Below, piece by piece: positions 29,211-38,014 of a stretch of 64,000 nt of DNA; position 1 is the stretch's first letter, and the number at the start of each line of letters is the position of its first letter. The stretch covers positions 204,297 to 268,296 of the forward strand of contig KI543227.1 of NCBI GenBank assembly GCA_000496235.1. The letters are read 5' to 3'. Source of the stretch: an uncultured archaeon A07HR60 (lineage in GTDB: Archaea; Halobacteriota; Halobacteria; Halobacteriales; Haloferacaceae). A program made the position numbers and the translations under genes. The notes under the pieces were generated by a model. That model did no database searches and had not been told where the DNA came from. It saw only the letters and a program-made list of their open reading frames with translations.

Positions 29211-31596
29211 TCACTCCAGCGCGTCTGATGGGCTCTCGTACTGGTCACGATGTCGGACACAACGGCTCTCGTGCCCAGAACCGACAGCATAGATATCGTC
29301 TCCCTCCTGATCACACACCGACCCGAACTCTTCAGCTAAATCCGCGGCTGCGTCGGCGGGTGAAGACCGTGCGCGGTCTGTTGCAGCAGTGACGCTGTCG
29401 GCGGCATCTGGTGGGAGATCGACATTGCCGAACAACTCGGTGACGACTGTTCCAATCGCCTCGGTGTCGGCTGCCAGTCCCAGTCGCCGTTTCACGGCTG
29501 TCGTCAGCGATTCGCCAGCCCGTGCTCGCTCTCGAAGGATCCCGCGGAACCGCTCGATCGCCTCCCACGCGGCCGGCGACAGCTCCTGAGCGTTCGCGGG
29601 CCGGACTTTGACCGGGCAGCGTGTCGCGAACGGGCACCCAGCGGGTGGATATCGTGGGTTCGGCGGCGACCCCTGGGGTTTGAGTCGGTCACCTTCGGCG
29701 GGCCCTAACCGCGAGCTTCCCGGAATCGCCGACAAAAGCGAGAGCGTGTACGGATTCGCGGGCGATTCGAACACGTCCTGTGTCGCCCCAATTTCCATAA
29801 TCTCTCCCAGGTACATGACCGCCACCCGGTCGGTGATGTGCCGTACCACAGAGAGGTCGTGAGCAATGAACAGCAGGGTGATGTCGAGACGCTGTCTGAG
29901 GTCTTCCAGGAGGTTGATGACGCGGGCCTGAACCGACACGTCGAGTGCACTGACGGGCTCATCCAGGATGAGAAAGTCCGGCTCTAACGCCAGTGCACGG
30001 GCGATACCGACCCGTTGTCGTTGGCCGCCTGAAAACTGGTGTGGATAGCGGTAGAAGTGTTCTTCACGGAGTCCAACCTGCCTCGAGGAGGTCGAACACG
30101 CGCTCTCGTCGGTCTGCTCGAGTCCCCTGCTGGTGGGCTTCGAGGGGCTCCTGGATGATCTCCCCCACTGTCATGCGGTCGTTCAGACTCTCTTCGGGGT
30201 CCTGAAACACAACCCCCACCTCCCGTTGCCACTCGCGGAGAGCACTCCCTGTGAGTTTCGTCACGTCACGACCGCCCGCCAGGGCAGCTCCACCGGTGGC
30301 TGCTTCCAGACCTGCAAGTGTCCGCCCAAGCGTGGTCTTCCCACAGCCCGACTCGCCGACCAACCCCAAAATCTCTCCCTCGCGAATCTCGAACGAGACC
30401 CCGTCGACAGCCTGCACTGGTGGCGCAGAGTCAAGCCAGGAGTCACTCTCGTAGTATGTTTGCAGATTCTGCACGCTGAGGAACGGGTCAGCCTGCTCTG
30501 CTGAGGCATCGACCCGGTCGGGAGCTGCCAGCTCAGCCTGACTCCGTGACTCATCGGTCGACGATGACTCCGCAGTCACCTCTGGGTAGCCTGACTGGTG
30601 GATAAGACAGGCAGCGGTGTGGTCGGTGGCGCTACGGTCGGTAGCGGCAACGGCGGCATGTGCCGGGGCCGTCTCTGTACACGCGGCTGCCGCCGCCGGA
30701 CAGCGGGACGCGAACCGACAACTCTGAGCCGGTCCCGATGGAGTGGGAACCTCTCCCTCGATCGTCGGGAGTGTGTCCCCGTCGGAGGTTCGCCCCGGGA
30801 TACTCTTTAGCAGTGCTCGTGTGTACGGGTGTGCCGGCTGCTGGAACAGCTCGCCCGTGTCGGCGCGCTCGACGATCTCACCGGCGTAGATCACGTTCAC
30901 TCGGTCTGCCGTCTCCTCAATAACACCCATATCGTGTGTGATGAACAGGATCGCGAGGTCTTCTGTCTCCTGAAGCTCCTCCAGCAGATCCAAAATCTGC
31001 GCCTGGATCGTCACGTCGAGTGCCGTCGTCGGCTCGTCACACACCAGCAGGTCTGGGTCACACGCCAGCGCGAGCGCGATGATCGCCCGCTGTTGCATGC
31101 CTCCAGAAAACTGGTGCGGGTACTCGGTGACTCGCCGTGGTGCGTCCGGTATCCCCACTGCCTCCAGAAGTTCGATTGCTCGCGACCGGGCACGACTCCC
31201 GGTCAGTCCTTGGTGGATCCGAAGTGCTTCTCGAATCTGGTTACCGATCGTGTAGACGGGGTTGATAGAGTTGAGTGGATCCTGAAAAACGATCGCGATA
31301 TCGCCGCGGTGCTGATCCCACCCCGTCTCAACGAGATTCTGGCCTCGAAATCGGATCGCCCCGCTCTCAATCTGCCCGGGTGATTCGACCAGCCCGAGAA
31401 TCGAGCGTGCCGTGACCGACTTGCCTGAACCCGACTCGCCGACGAGCCCGACCGTCTCACCGGGGTGGACGTCGAAGCTCACCCCATCAACCGCGTGAAT
31501 CGTCTCTTTCCCAGTTTGGAAGACAGTCCGAAGCTCGTCAACCTCAAGCACCGGCTCGGTTCGGCTCGCCCGGGAGGCTAACTGCTGTTCACTCAT
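29211..31596 (-). pseudogene. Fused double ABC ATPase (DppD-DppF type), one-base frameshift in the second domain
   Basis: Two ATPase domains in tandem should form one 794-residue protein that powers the adjacent permeases. Domain 1 is complete: Walker A GESGSGKS, signature QFSGGMQQR, Walker B LLVCDEPTT. Domain 2 has Walker A GESGCGKTT and the Q-loop VVFQDPEES, but the frame then hits TGA after LLEAGWTP (30064). The next frame continues directly with V-G-L-R-E-E-H-F-Y, signature QFSGGQRQR and Walker [12 protein letters not shown] to 29211. Removing one G (a C on the plus strand, 30077-30078) joins them. The span is one base over a codon multiple. I chose ATG 31596 as the start. Confidence 0.88.
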
Positions 31597-31893
31597 GTGT
31601 GGAATAAAGGGAGAAATCGACCCGGCGAGACGGCCAGCTGTGCCGGGACCGCTGGTGACTGCCGGCACGGCGAGCCCGTCTTCGACACTGTGTGGTTGTC
31701 AAGTTATTTGAATATACATCGGTTCAAGTATAAGTCCCGCGACGAATCGTTAGGCTGGCGCTGATTCGATTCCGTATCCTAGCTGGGATTCGTGACCAGG
31801 CACTGACGCGTCTCGTGGACTTGTGGAGATAGACCCAGCCGATTCAGGTCAGCGAATCGGTATTCTGAAGCGAATACTACCGTTAGCGTACAC

Positions 31894-32481
31894 ATGACCG
31901 TGGAGACGTTTGGGCCACAGGCGGTGGTCGCCGGGGCCATTGCCGGGGTAGCGGCGACACTCGTAATGGACCTGATCATGCCACGGCTTCCCGAAGGTGA
32001 CACGACCCCGTTCGTCGCCGCTGGGGTGCTCACCGACACTCCGCCAGACGAGGCTCCTGCGCGACTGGCATCGACCGTCCACTACGTGGCCGGCACTGGC
32101 GCAGGTGTCCTTTTCGTGACGATCGCCGGCATCGTGGCCTGGCTGGTGGGGCTTACCGGTATGGCGAGCCAAAGCCTCGGGGTCGGCCCAGCGCTGTTCG
32201 GGGTGCTCGTGACAGGGCTCGTGTATCCCGCGCTGATGATCGGGTTCTTCGTAGTTGTCCCGCTGCCGCGAGCGCAAGGATTCTCCCGCGAGCGAGCCGA
32301 TAGTCGCCCGCGACTGGCCATCAGTGCGTGCGTACACGTCGCACTCACGGCCCCTCTCGGGAGCGGCCACCGCGATCTGAGTGAGTCCAGCGAGGCCAGT
32401 GAGCCCAGCGAACTCAGCGATCCCAGTGAGTGTCTAAAAAGCCGCAGTAGTGGGGCATCAGTTATCGGAACTGGTGAGTGA
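31894..32481 (+). CDS. Haloarchaeal membrane protein with a probably frameshifted C-terminus
   Basis: 195 residues as drawn, with about three to four membrane helices (near residues 9-28, 66-90, 97-122) and a conserved-looking early segment VMDLIMPRLPEGDTTPFVAAGVLTD. No function known. After residue 152 (V-A-L-T-A-P) the hydrophobic C-terminal helix breaks off into a Ser/Glu-rich tail encoded by imperfect repeats. Adding one base near 32352 would instead read L-S-G-A-A-T-A-I and stop at 32380, a natural end for a membrane helix. I therefore suspect the last 33 residues are spurious. Confidence 0.6.
   Translation: MTVETFGPQAVVAGAIAGVAATLVMDLIMPRLPEGDTTPFVAAGVLTDTPPDEAPARLASTVHYVAGTGAGVLFVTIAGIVAWLVGLTGMASQSLGVGPALFGVLVTGLVYPALMIGFFVVVPLPRAQGFSRERADSRPRLAISACVHVALTAPLGSGHRDLSESSEASEPSELSDPSECLKSRSSGASVIGTGE
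32379..32432. repeat. Short imperfect tandem repeat (GTGAGYCCAGCGA-like)
   Basis: Four to five diverged units of about 9-13 bp, with GTGAG, CCAGCGA and CCAGTGAG recurring. Translated in the preceding frame they give the S-E-x-S/P-E tail. Probably a spacer repeat rather than a coding one. Confidence 0.4.
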
Positions 32482-32601
32482 TTCTTTTGCTGTTCAGGAC
32501 GCCCCGGTCAGGTGTGATCGATGGCGTCGCGAACAACAACGACAGGAGACTCGTGAACAGGACGTACCGCCCCGTAACCGACCGACCTGATATACATACA
32601 G

Positions 32602-32766
32602 ATGCCAACGTGTCAAAACTGCGGTTCATTCGTGACCGAACGCTACGTCCGTGTATTCACCCCAGAACAGATTACCGAACCTCGGGTCTGCCCACACTGT
32701 CCTGACATGATTCGGGACGGGGCCGACGTCAGGCAGGCGCGCTCAAGCCGGCAAACAGGCGACTAA
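32602..32766 (+). CDS. Small zinc-finger protein of 54 residues
   Basis: Begins MPTCQNCGSFVTERYVRVF and contains CPHCPDMIRDGADVR. The two Cys pairs (C4-x2-C7 and C30-x2-C33) form one treble-clef or ribbon zinc site. From memory this closely resembles a small protein family conserved across Halobacteria (DUF7563-like); function unknown, likely nucleic-acid or protein binding. The stop is TAA 32764-32766. It begins about 120 bp after the apparent end of the membrane protein gene, with ATACATACA just above the ATG as a weak promoter. Confidence 0.75.
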   Translation: MPTCQNCGSFVTERYVRVFTPEQITEPRVCPHCPDMIRDGADVRQARSSRQTGD

Positions 32767-32963
32767 CTGGCGTTGGCCAGTAGCCTGGAGGAGAGCCATC
32801 GGCAAGCCGGCAGTCAGCACGGTTCTCAGAGTCTATGCGGCCGATTATGCGCTCTCCCCACCGGAGGCGCACCACCGACAGGAGCAACAGCCTACAGTCT
32901 CCGGAGACCCCGATCCAGATCTTCTCCTCGCCGACTCCGCAAGCCACGACCCACGAGTAGACG

Positions 32964-33767
32964 TTACTCGCCGGGGTCGTGGACGTGACCACACTCCGGG
33001 CAGCGCACTTCTTCGCCGCGGAGTTGCTGACTCGACTCGCGAACATCACGCATTACCGCGGAAATCCTGTCTTCAGATTCCAGTTCATCTTCGACATCCA
33101 GGTCGACACCCTCCACTTCCAGAAGGAATTTGGCAACCTCAGTCACCTCGTACATCACGTCGTCAAGATCTTCTGCGGTGAAGAACCCGGACATCGCCCC
33201 GTACAGAAACGTCGCTCCTGCCTGTGTGATCTTCTCCTCGAAAGAGGTACGTGCTTGGTTGACGGCCTGTGGCGTGTACGTATCCGTCATAAACGGAATC
33301 AACTCGGGCAGGTTCTCTCCGATTTTCGTCATTTCCACGCCGGTTTCCGTCCGGAAGTCTGCACAGAGCCGGGCGATTGCCCACTCTCGGGCCGTGATGT
33401 ACGTACGGTCACGGAGGAACTCATTTACGCGGTCGTACTGGGCACCGTCCATCTTTGTGAAGCGCTCGTACCGCTGCACGTCTGAGGGGATCGAATTCCC
33501 GGGAGTGGTCTCTTGAGTGCCGTCTCCCGTCTCGGAATCTGCCTTCGGAGGGTTCGAGCCAGTCACCCCTCCATCACGATTGTCTTGCCTCCCCGGGGCG
33601 TCACCTGAGTTTGTGTATGAGTCGTCTGTGTCTGCGTCCGGGTCCGGCTTCTGAACGGGTGCCGGGTCATCCGAGGAGTCCGGCTCCTCGGCAGACTGGC
33701 CGGCAGAGCCGGGTGCCCGGTCGGAGTCATCGTCCGCACTCGCCGTCCCCTCCGGGTCGTCGTTCAT
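32964..33767 (-). CDS. DUF5806-like haloarchaeal protein
   Basis: 267 residues. The first 95 are an acidic, low-complexity region rich in Asp, Ser and Pro, probably disordered. The rest is a well-ordered helical domain beginning VQRYERFTKMDGAQYDRVNE, with ITAREWAIARLCADFRTETG and TYTPQAVNQARTSFEEK. It ends with a half zinc finger, CPECGHVHDPGE. The sequence fits the Halobacteria-specific DUF5806 as I remember it; no function is known. I chose ATG 33767, after which the acidic run begins; the extension to 33905 reads like spacer. Confidence 0.8.
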   Translation of the reverse strand: MNDDPEGTASADDDSDRAPGSAGQSAEEPDSSDDPAPVQKPDPDADTDDSYTNSGDAPGRQDNRDGGVTGSNPPKADSETGDGTQETTPGNSIPSDVQRYERFTKMDGAQYDRVNEFLRDRTYITAREWAIARLCADFRTETGVEMTKIGENLPELIPFMTDTYTPQAVNQARTSFEEKITQAGATFLYGAMSGFFTAEDLDDVMYEVTEVAKFLLEVEGVDLDVEDELESEDRISAVMRDVRESSQQLRGEEVRCPECGHVHDPGE

Positions 33768-33886
33768 ACTCGAGATTCTGTAGCTGTGGATAAAAAGTGA
33801 TGGGCCGGGCAGCTTCCCAGTGGTCGTGGATCTCGAGTCCAGCTGACGATGACGCGTCCTCAACCGACACCCGGCAGTCTCGGCTG

Positions 33887-34240
33887 TGAAGTGCCTCGGG
33901 GTCACGCCCCGAGGCTTCCTGGGTCACCGACGGAACTTACAAGACGCATTCTCAGATGAATCGGTCCCACAGCGGTTCTCATCTCCACAGGCGTGACTGT
34001 GGAGACTCCCACTCCGAGTGAGATATGACGGTTCGAGGGTCTGACCGCCCGTGTTTGTGGACTCTCAGCCAAACTAAGCAACCGCCATATTATCACGAAG
34101 TAGCTGCTTGAAATTACAGAGTTGAGTTTGGAGAACGAGTGTCGGCTTCATCCACGGGGTCACGTGGTTCGAGAGACTGCGTCTCTCGTCATCACGGAAG
34201 AGTGCGTCTTCCGAACGACCCCGTGGCATTCGCCGTGGTA
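33887..34240. mobile_element. Non-coding palindromic element (IS200/IS605-derived MITE or relic)
   Basis: Begins with the stem-loop GCCTCGGGG-TCACG-CCCCGAGGC (33893-33915), the same family as that at 4.59 kb, and ends with a set of nested stems at 34152-34226. Between them I see no TnpB motifs or long open frame. The general layout, palindrome at each end and ~330 bp without a gene, fits palindrome-associated elements described in other haloarchaea. Boundaries are estimates. Confidence 0.45.
34152..34226. other. Three-stem junction structure
   Basis: An outer 10-bp stem, CCACGGGGTC (34152-34161) with GACCCCGTGG (34217-34226), encloses two hairpins. The first is CGAGAGAC-TGC-GTCTCTCG (34170-34188, 8-bp stem). 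The second is CGGAAGA-GTGCG-TCTTCCG (34195-34213, 7-bp stem). All three stems are perfect. As RNA this would be a stable three-way junction; as DNA a cruciform. It may be the guide-RNA scaffold remnant of the element around it. Confidence 0.5.
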
Positions 34241-34420
34241 TTTCTGTAAAGCGGTCCTCGCGGGTGATAGATACGACCCTACGGATCACAAAAGTGGAAT
34301 CGAACCGCGCGGTGGCACAGAAAAGCCGGAGACAGCGGGGGTCCCGACCGCGAGTGATTGATCACCTACGAGTCTGAAACCACGGTCGGCTGGGAGTTAT
34401 CGACGTCAAAATCGCCAGTC

Positions 34421-34426
34421 ATATTT
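34421..34426 (+). promoter_or_regulatory. TATA box of the Usp gene
   Basis: ATATTT centred about 26 bp upstream of the ATG at 34449, consistent with a leaderless transcript for the Usp-GNAT pair. Confidence 0.45.
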
Positions 34427-34448
34427 GCTCGGCCGTCAGGTTCCACGC

Positions 34449-34817
34449 ATGAAAGTCCTCCTCGGGATCGGTGGCACAGACGATTCGTTGGACGCTCTCG
34501 AGCGGATAACCGACCGAATCGCTGTTACCGGAGACGAGTTGACGATCGCCGTAGTGGACAACCCAGATTCGTCGAGTTCACCTGAAGACGTGGAGGAAAC
34601 GGCAAGAGAGACCGTCAGGGACGCGTCAATTGACGCCGAGGTGCGCCGGGTGACAGGTGATGGAGGCAGTCGGCTCGTCGAAATCGCCGAAACTGAAGGG
34701 TTCGATCAGATCGCACTGGGCGGTGGTCAGTTGAGCCCGATGGGCAAAATCAACCTGGGGAGGATCTCAGAGTTCGTTCTATTGAACGCTATGGTGTCGG
34801 TGAGACTAGTGCGATGA
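34449..34817 (+). CDS. Universal stress protein family (UspA-like)
   Basis: 122 residues with the Usp alpha/beta fold: N-terminal strand MKVLLGIGGTDDSLDALERI with the early Asp, and a C-terminal strand pair DQIALGGGQLSPMGKINLG-R. The ATP-binding form has G-x2-G-x9-G-[ST]; here GGGQLSPMGKINLGRIS partly matches, so nucleotide binding is possible but not certain. Slightly shorter than the usual ~140. The following acetyltransferase gene overlaps it by 4 bp (ATGA), implying coupled expression. I chose the ATG at 34449 over one at 34425. Confidence 0.8.
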   Translation: MKVLLGIGGTDDSLDALERITDRIAVTGDELTIAVVDNPDSSSSPEDVEETARETVRDASIDAEVRRVTGDGGSRLVEIAETEGFDQIALGGGQLSPMGKINLGRISEFVLLNAMVSVRLVR

Positions 34818-35356
34818 GCGACCGCCGGTATCCGGACACTACAGTCGGAGGCTTTCAGACGCCACCGGTCTCGTTCGACGACGATGACGGCAGGCCGATA
34901 CGGGTCGAACGCAACGATGGCAGCGAGACGACTTTCGAATCTCTCGTGAAGATGTACGATCTCTTCGACACCAGCGATCGGGCACAAGGGATTCCACCCG
35001 TGACTGAATCTCAGATCTGTGATTGGCTCGATACCATCCTCGGCGACGGCTGTTTCAATGTTATTGCCTGGCACGATGACGAGGTGGTCGGGCACGCGAC
35101 ATTAGTCCCCGACGACGATGACTACGAATTGGCGATATTCGTGCTCCAATCACACCAGGAGGCAGGTATTGGAACCCAACTGATCACGAACGTGCTCGGA
35201 TATGGCCATCAAAACGGCGCCGAGCGAGTGTGGCTGAGCGTCGAGCGCTGGAACAAACCCGCAATCGGGCTGTACGAACAGGTCGGTTTCGAAACGAGCG
35301 ATTCGGAGAATTTCGAATTACGGATGGCTATCCGCCTGCAAGAGTCTGAGACGTGA
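34814..35356 (+). CDS. GNAT family N-acetyltransferase
   Basis: 180 residues. The acetyl-CoA site appears as LQSHQEAGIGTQLITNVLGYG near residues 112-132, corresponding to motif A (Q/R-x2-G-x-G/A) with Gln in the first position, and the C-terminal block NKPAIGLYEQVGFE is motif B. A Halobacteria-type N-terminal segment with MYDLFDTSDRAQGIPP (residues 57-72) precedes the fold. Coupling to a Usp gene resembles the bacterial pairing of cAMP/Usp-like domains with protein lysine acetyltransferases, so a protein substrate is conceivable; this is inference only. Confidence 0.85.
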   Translation: MSDRRYPDTTVGGFQTPPVSFDDDDGRPIRVERNDGSETTFESLVKMYDLFDTSDRAQGIPPVTESQICDWLDTILGDGCFNVIAWHDDEVVGHATLVPDDDDYELAIFVLQSHQEAGIGTQLITNVLGYGHQNGAERVWLSVERWNKPAIGLYEQVGFETSDSENFELRMAIRLQESET

Positions 35357-35362
35357 TCGTCT

Positions 35363-35445
35363 CCCCGCCCTTGTGGGCGGGGATTCCTCCGTCAATTCCG
35401 CTGTCTACAGGTGGGTCAATCCGAGTGTCTTAGGGCTTGTCCCCG
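35363..35445. repeat. Short palindromic MITE-like element
   Basis: A perfect stem-loop, CCCCGCCC-TTGT-GGGCGGGG (35363-35382), followed by ATTCCTCC, then about 40 bp later a decayed copy of the CCTCGGGG palindrome (GTCTTAGGGCTTGTCCCCGAGGTACTCG, split here as GTCTTAGGGCTTG and TCCCCGAGGTACTCG; 35427-35454). Both palindromes are of types found at haloarchaeal tnpB element ends. Lies right after the GNAT stop codon and could also end that transcript. Confidence 0.5.
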
Positions 35446-35649
35446 AGGTACTCGATAAGCCAACCAGACCGACTAGTCCAGGTGTGACCGCACAGATTCG
35501 CTGATAGAGTCGGCGCTCGGAACGAGGGTATGGGATGATGGTGTGTCCATCTACAGAGACTCGAAGAGAGAGCCCCCAGCTTCAGCCGTATGCGAATCTC
35601 AAACACGCAGGTCGGGCTGCTTTTCTGGGTCGGTTCCGGAGTAGTATTC

Positions 35650-36999
35650 ATGGATGAGACACTGATTGACGACGAGACGATCCCCCTGTCACGGCGTTCC
35701 CGGCTGCCCGGGGCCGGGTTCTTTTCGCCTGATTCAAGAGACGATGACCGGGCTGACGAGCGGGCGAAAGAGACGCTCGCAGGGGCTGAAGCGGCGGTCG
35801 TCACCGATACCGACGCTGACGGCCTTGCCTGCGCGGCGCTCATCCGGGAAATGTACGATGCAGCGCTGGACGCGTCTGCGTTCGAAGCCGCACTTGCTGA
35901 CCGACTGGCCGACAGTGAGAGCGCGGCCGAGACCGCTGAGCGGGCCGCCGATACCTCTCGGCCCGGAGACACGGAGACTGAGGATAATGAGTCAGACGAC
36001 GAGTCCGTGCCAGACGAGGACGCCGTCGATCTCAGTGGTGTTTACGCTGAATCGTCAGTGGCGCTTATTGGGGCAGGGCCGTACTCGCTGGTGGAATCAC
36101 TGGAACGGGTCGCAGAGTATGCCGCGCCCGGGATCGACGTGTTTGTGTGCGATATCGCCCCCGATGAGTACGAACCGGTGGCCGAGCCACTGACGTCGCT
36201 GACGGCCAGTTGTGACCGTGTCTCCTGGTATGACCATCATCAATGGGACGACAGCGTTATCGAGGGGATCCGCGAACTCGGTGTGGATCTCGTGGTAGGC
36301 GAGTCGGACGAGGAGTGTTCAGCCGATGTTACGCTCCGCTCTCTGGAGTACGACTTCTCACAACGGTTCGCAGAGTTGGCCGCGGTGACCCGAGATCACG
36401 ATCTCTGGCTCAAAGAAGACCCCCGGAGCGATGATCTTGCAGACTACTCGTACTGGGGATCTACCGAGGAGTACGCAGCCGTCGTCGGCGCCTACGGTGG
36501 TGATCTTCCAGAGACGGTTCAGGCGTTCCTCGCGCACCAGCGCGAAGAGAAGCAACGCCGGATTGAGGCAGCGACCGACCGGGCGACGACCCACGAAATC
36601 GGGCCCTGGAAGGTTGCCGTGACGTACGGCCGCTGTTCCCAGAATGAAGTTGCAGAGAATCTCCGACAGATGGGCGCTGACGCGGCAGTGATCGTCAAAC
36701 CAGCCGGCAGTGCCAGTATCCGCGGCTCTGACGGCGACAGTGACGACACGACTGGGACTGAAGCTTCGACTAGCTCCGGCCGCCCAGGATTCGCACTTGC
36801 TCACGAGGTGGCAGGGCGCGTCAACGGCGGTGGCCACCCACAGGCAGCCGGCTGCAAGCCCGACATCTACGATGATATGCTAGATTACGCTAACCACTGG
36901 TCGTCTGAAGGGCGGGCCGCAAAGCGCGTGATACTGGCTGCGTTCGAAACGGTCGCTGGGAAAGTCGAAGCTGGCGAACTCTCAGCGGATCCGCAGTGA
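35650..36999 (+). CDS. DHH family phosphoesterase (RecJ-like)
   Basis: 449 residues. Motif I is VVTDTDADGLACAALI near residue 54; a Ser/Glu/Asp-rich insert of about 40 residues follows; motif III is YDHHQWDD near 195, the DHH signature. The DHHA1 domain ends in GGGHPQAAG near 414. The catalytic metal site is complete, so hydrolysis of single-stranded nucleic acid or a dinucleotide is expected. Haloarchaea have several RecJ-like paralogues and I cannot assign which. I chose ATG 35650 (MDETLIDDET), where homology begins; an ATG at 35590 would add 20 hydrophobic residues atypical of the family. Confidence 0.88.
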   Translation: MDETLIDDETIPLSRRSRLPGAGFFSPDSRDDDRADERAKETLAGAEAAVVTDTDADGLACAALIREMYDAALDASAFEAALADRLADSESAAETAERAADTSRPGDTETEDNESDDESVPDEDAVDLSGVYAESSVALIGAGPYSLVESLERVAEYAAPGIDVFVCDIAPDEYEPVAEPLTSLTASCDRVSWYDHHQWDDSVIEGIRELGVDLVVGESDEECSADVTLRSLEYDFSQRFAELAAVTRDHDLWLKEDPRSDDLADYSYWGSTEEYAAVVGAYGGDLPETVQAFLAHQREEKQRRIEAATDRATTHEIGPWKVAVTYGRCSQNEVAENLRQMGADAAVIVKPAGSASIRGSDGDSDDTTGTEASTSSGRPGFALAHEVAGRVNGGGHPQAAGCKPDIYDDMLDYANHWSSEGRAAKRVILAAFETVAGKVEAGELSADPQ

Positions 37000-37259
37000 G
37001 GCTGTCACGGCGCAAGCCAGCACCGGTCGTTTCGCGCCTCTAGATCTCCCCACTCTGTCGAATCTCCTGCTTGGGCGGACTCAAGTGCCGACGAGGGAGA
37101 CTCGATAGTATAGACCAGGCGGTCTGTTTCATCTACGATAGGATCTCTATCTGCATTTCAGCGCCCGCGCCGGTCGCGCTGAGACTGACCGAATGGAACT
37201 CGCTGACACGCGGTGCAATTGTACCCTGTCATAACATCTCGGGACGGCCGATCGGTTAC

Positions 37260-37721
37260 TTAGTTGAGACCGTCGCTTGCTGTCTCGCTGCGGTCTCCAA
37301 TCACCCACTTGTGAGAGTAGCTGGCCCCGCAGCTGCAGTGGGCGTACGCGTGTAAGACATCGCCGTCGGCATAGAGGCCACCGACCTCTGGGTTTTCTGG
37401 CTCGGTGAACGCGAAAATGAATTCGACGGCGTGGCCGTTCACCGTCTCTGTACCGGCGTCTGGACAGGAGCCGGCGTCGAGCGTCGCGGCGATATCTCCG
37501 GTCCGGTCCATAGCCGTCCCGGCGAACTCCATCGCTTCCATCCCAGTTCCTGCTTGGAATGCGCTTCGGCCCTTCTCTCCAGGAACGACCACGAGGACGC
37601 CCTCACGCCGACTATCACCTATCTCGTAGAGGCTTGAGCCAGTGTCGAGGACCGAATCGCTGAGGTAGAGTGCCACGTCGTCGTGTCGGTCACCCTTGAG
37701 GAACGCGTCGATAGTGTTCAT
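37260..37721 (-). CDS. DUF5807-like haloarchaeal protein
   Basis: 153 residues, acidic and soluble. N-terminus MNTIDAFLKGDRHDDVALYL, middle GVLVVVPGEKGRSAFQAGTG, and near the C-terminus YADGDVLHAYAHCSCGASYSHKWVIGDR. A CxC-G motif with nearby His residues suggests a metal site. It matches my memory of Halobacteria-specific DUF5807; function unknown. Start ATG 37721. It is isolated on the minus strand, flanked by spacers of 260 and 290 bp. Confidence 0.78.
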   Translation of the reverse strand: MNTIDAFLKGDRHDDVALYLSDSVLDTGSSLYEIGDSRREGVLVVVPGEKGRSAFQAGTGMEAMEFAGTAMDRTGDIAATLDAGSCPDAGTETVNGHAVEFIFAFTEPENPEVGGLYADGDVLHAYAHCSCGASYSHKWVIGDRSETASDGLN

Positions 37722-37770
37722 GAGACAATTTCACGCCCGATGCGTACAATTGTTGGCAATCGGATCGACA

Positions 37771-37838
37771 AGCCTCTAAGCTGTTCTGCAGGCGAAGCAG
37801 ACCGAGTGTCTTGGGGCATGACCCCGAGGCGGCTCACC
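37771..37838 (-). repeat. Palindromic element end, CCTCGGGG family
   Basis: Read on the minus strand: GGTGAGCC, then the stem GCCTCGGGG-TCATG-CCCCAAGAC (three changes from the perfect palindrome at 4.59 kb), then CACTCGGTCTGCT and TTAGAGGCTTG. The stretch after the stem matches the 4.6-kb copy (CACTCGACCTGCT ... TAGAGGCTTG), so the homology is wider than the hairpin alone. No coding part attached. Confidence 0.55.
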
Positions 37839-38014
37839 CGGTATTGCGTGACTCTGGTCGGCTGTCTGCTATCTCTGACGAACGCGGAGGGGGAGACGAC
37901 CGGGAGACGAGTTGCGGGTTCCGAGACGAGCCGGGCCGGGCCGGGCCCTACTCAGCAACTTCGTTCATCGCACTACGAAGCCGTGATCACTCGCGTCACC
38001 GGCCCGCTTGGCGG

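Noticed and set aside
30064..30090. Programmed frameshifting in the ABC ATPase
   Set aside because: No slippery heptamer or downstream stem is evident, and such proteins are not known to use recoding; a simple indel is more economical.
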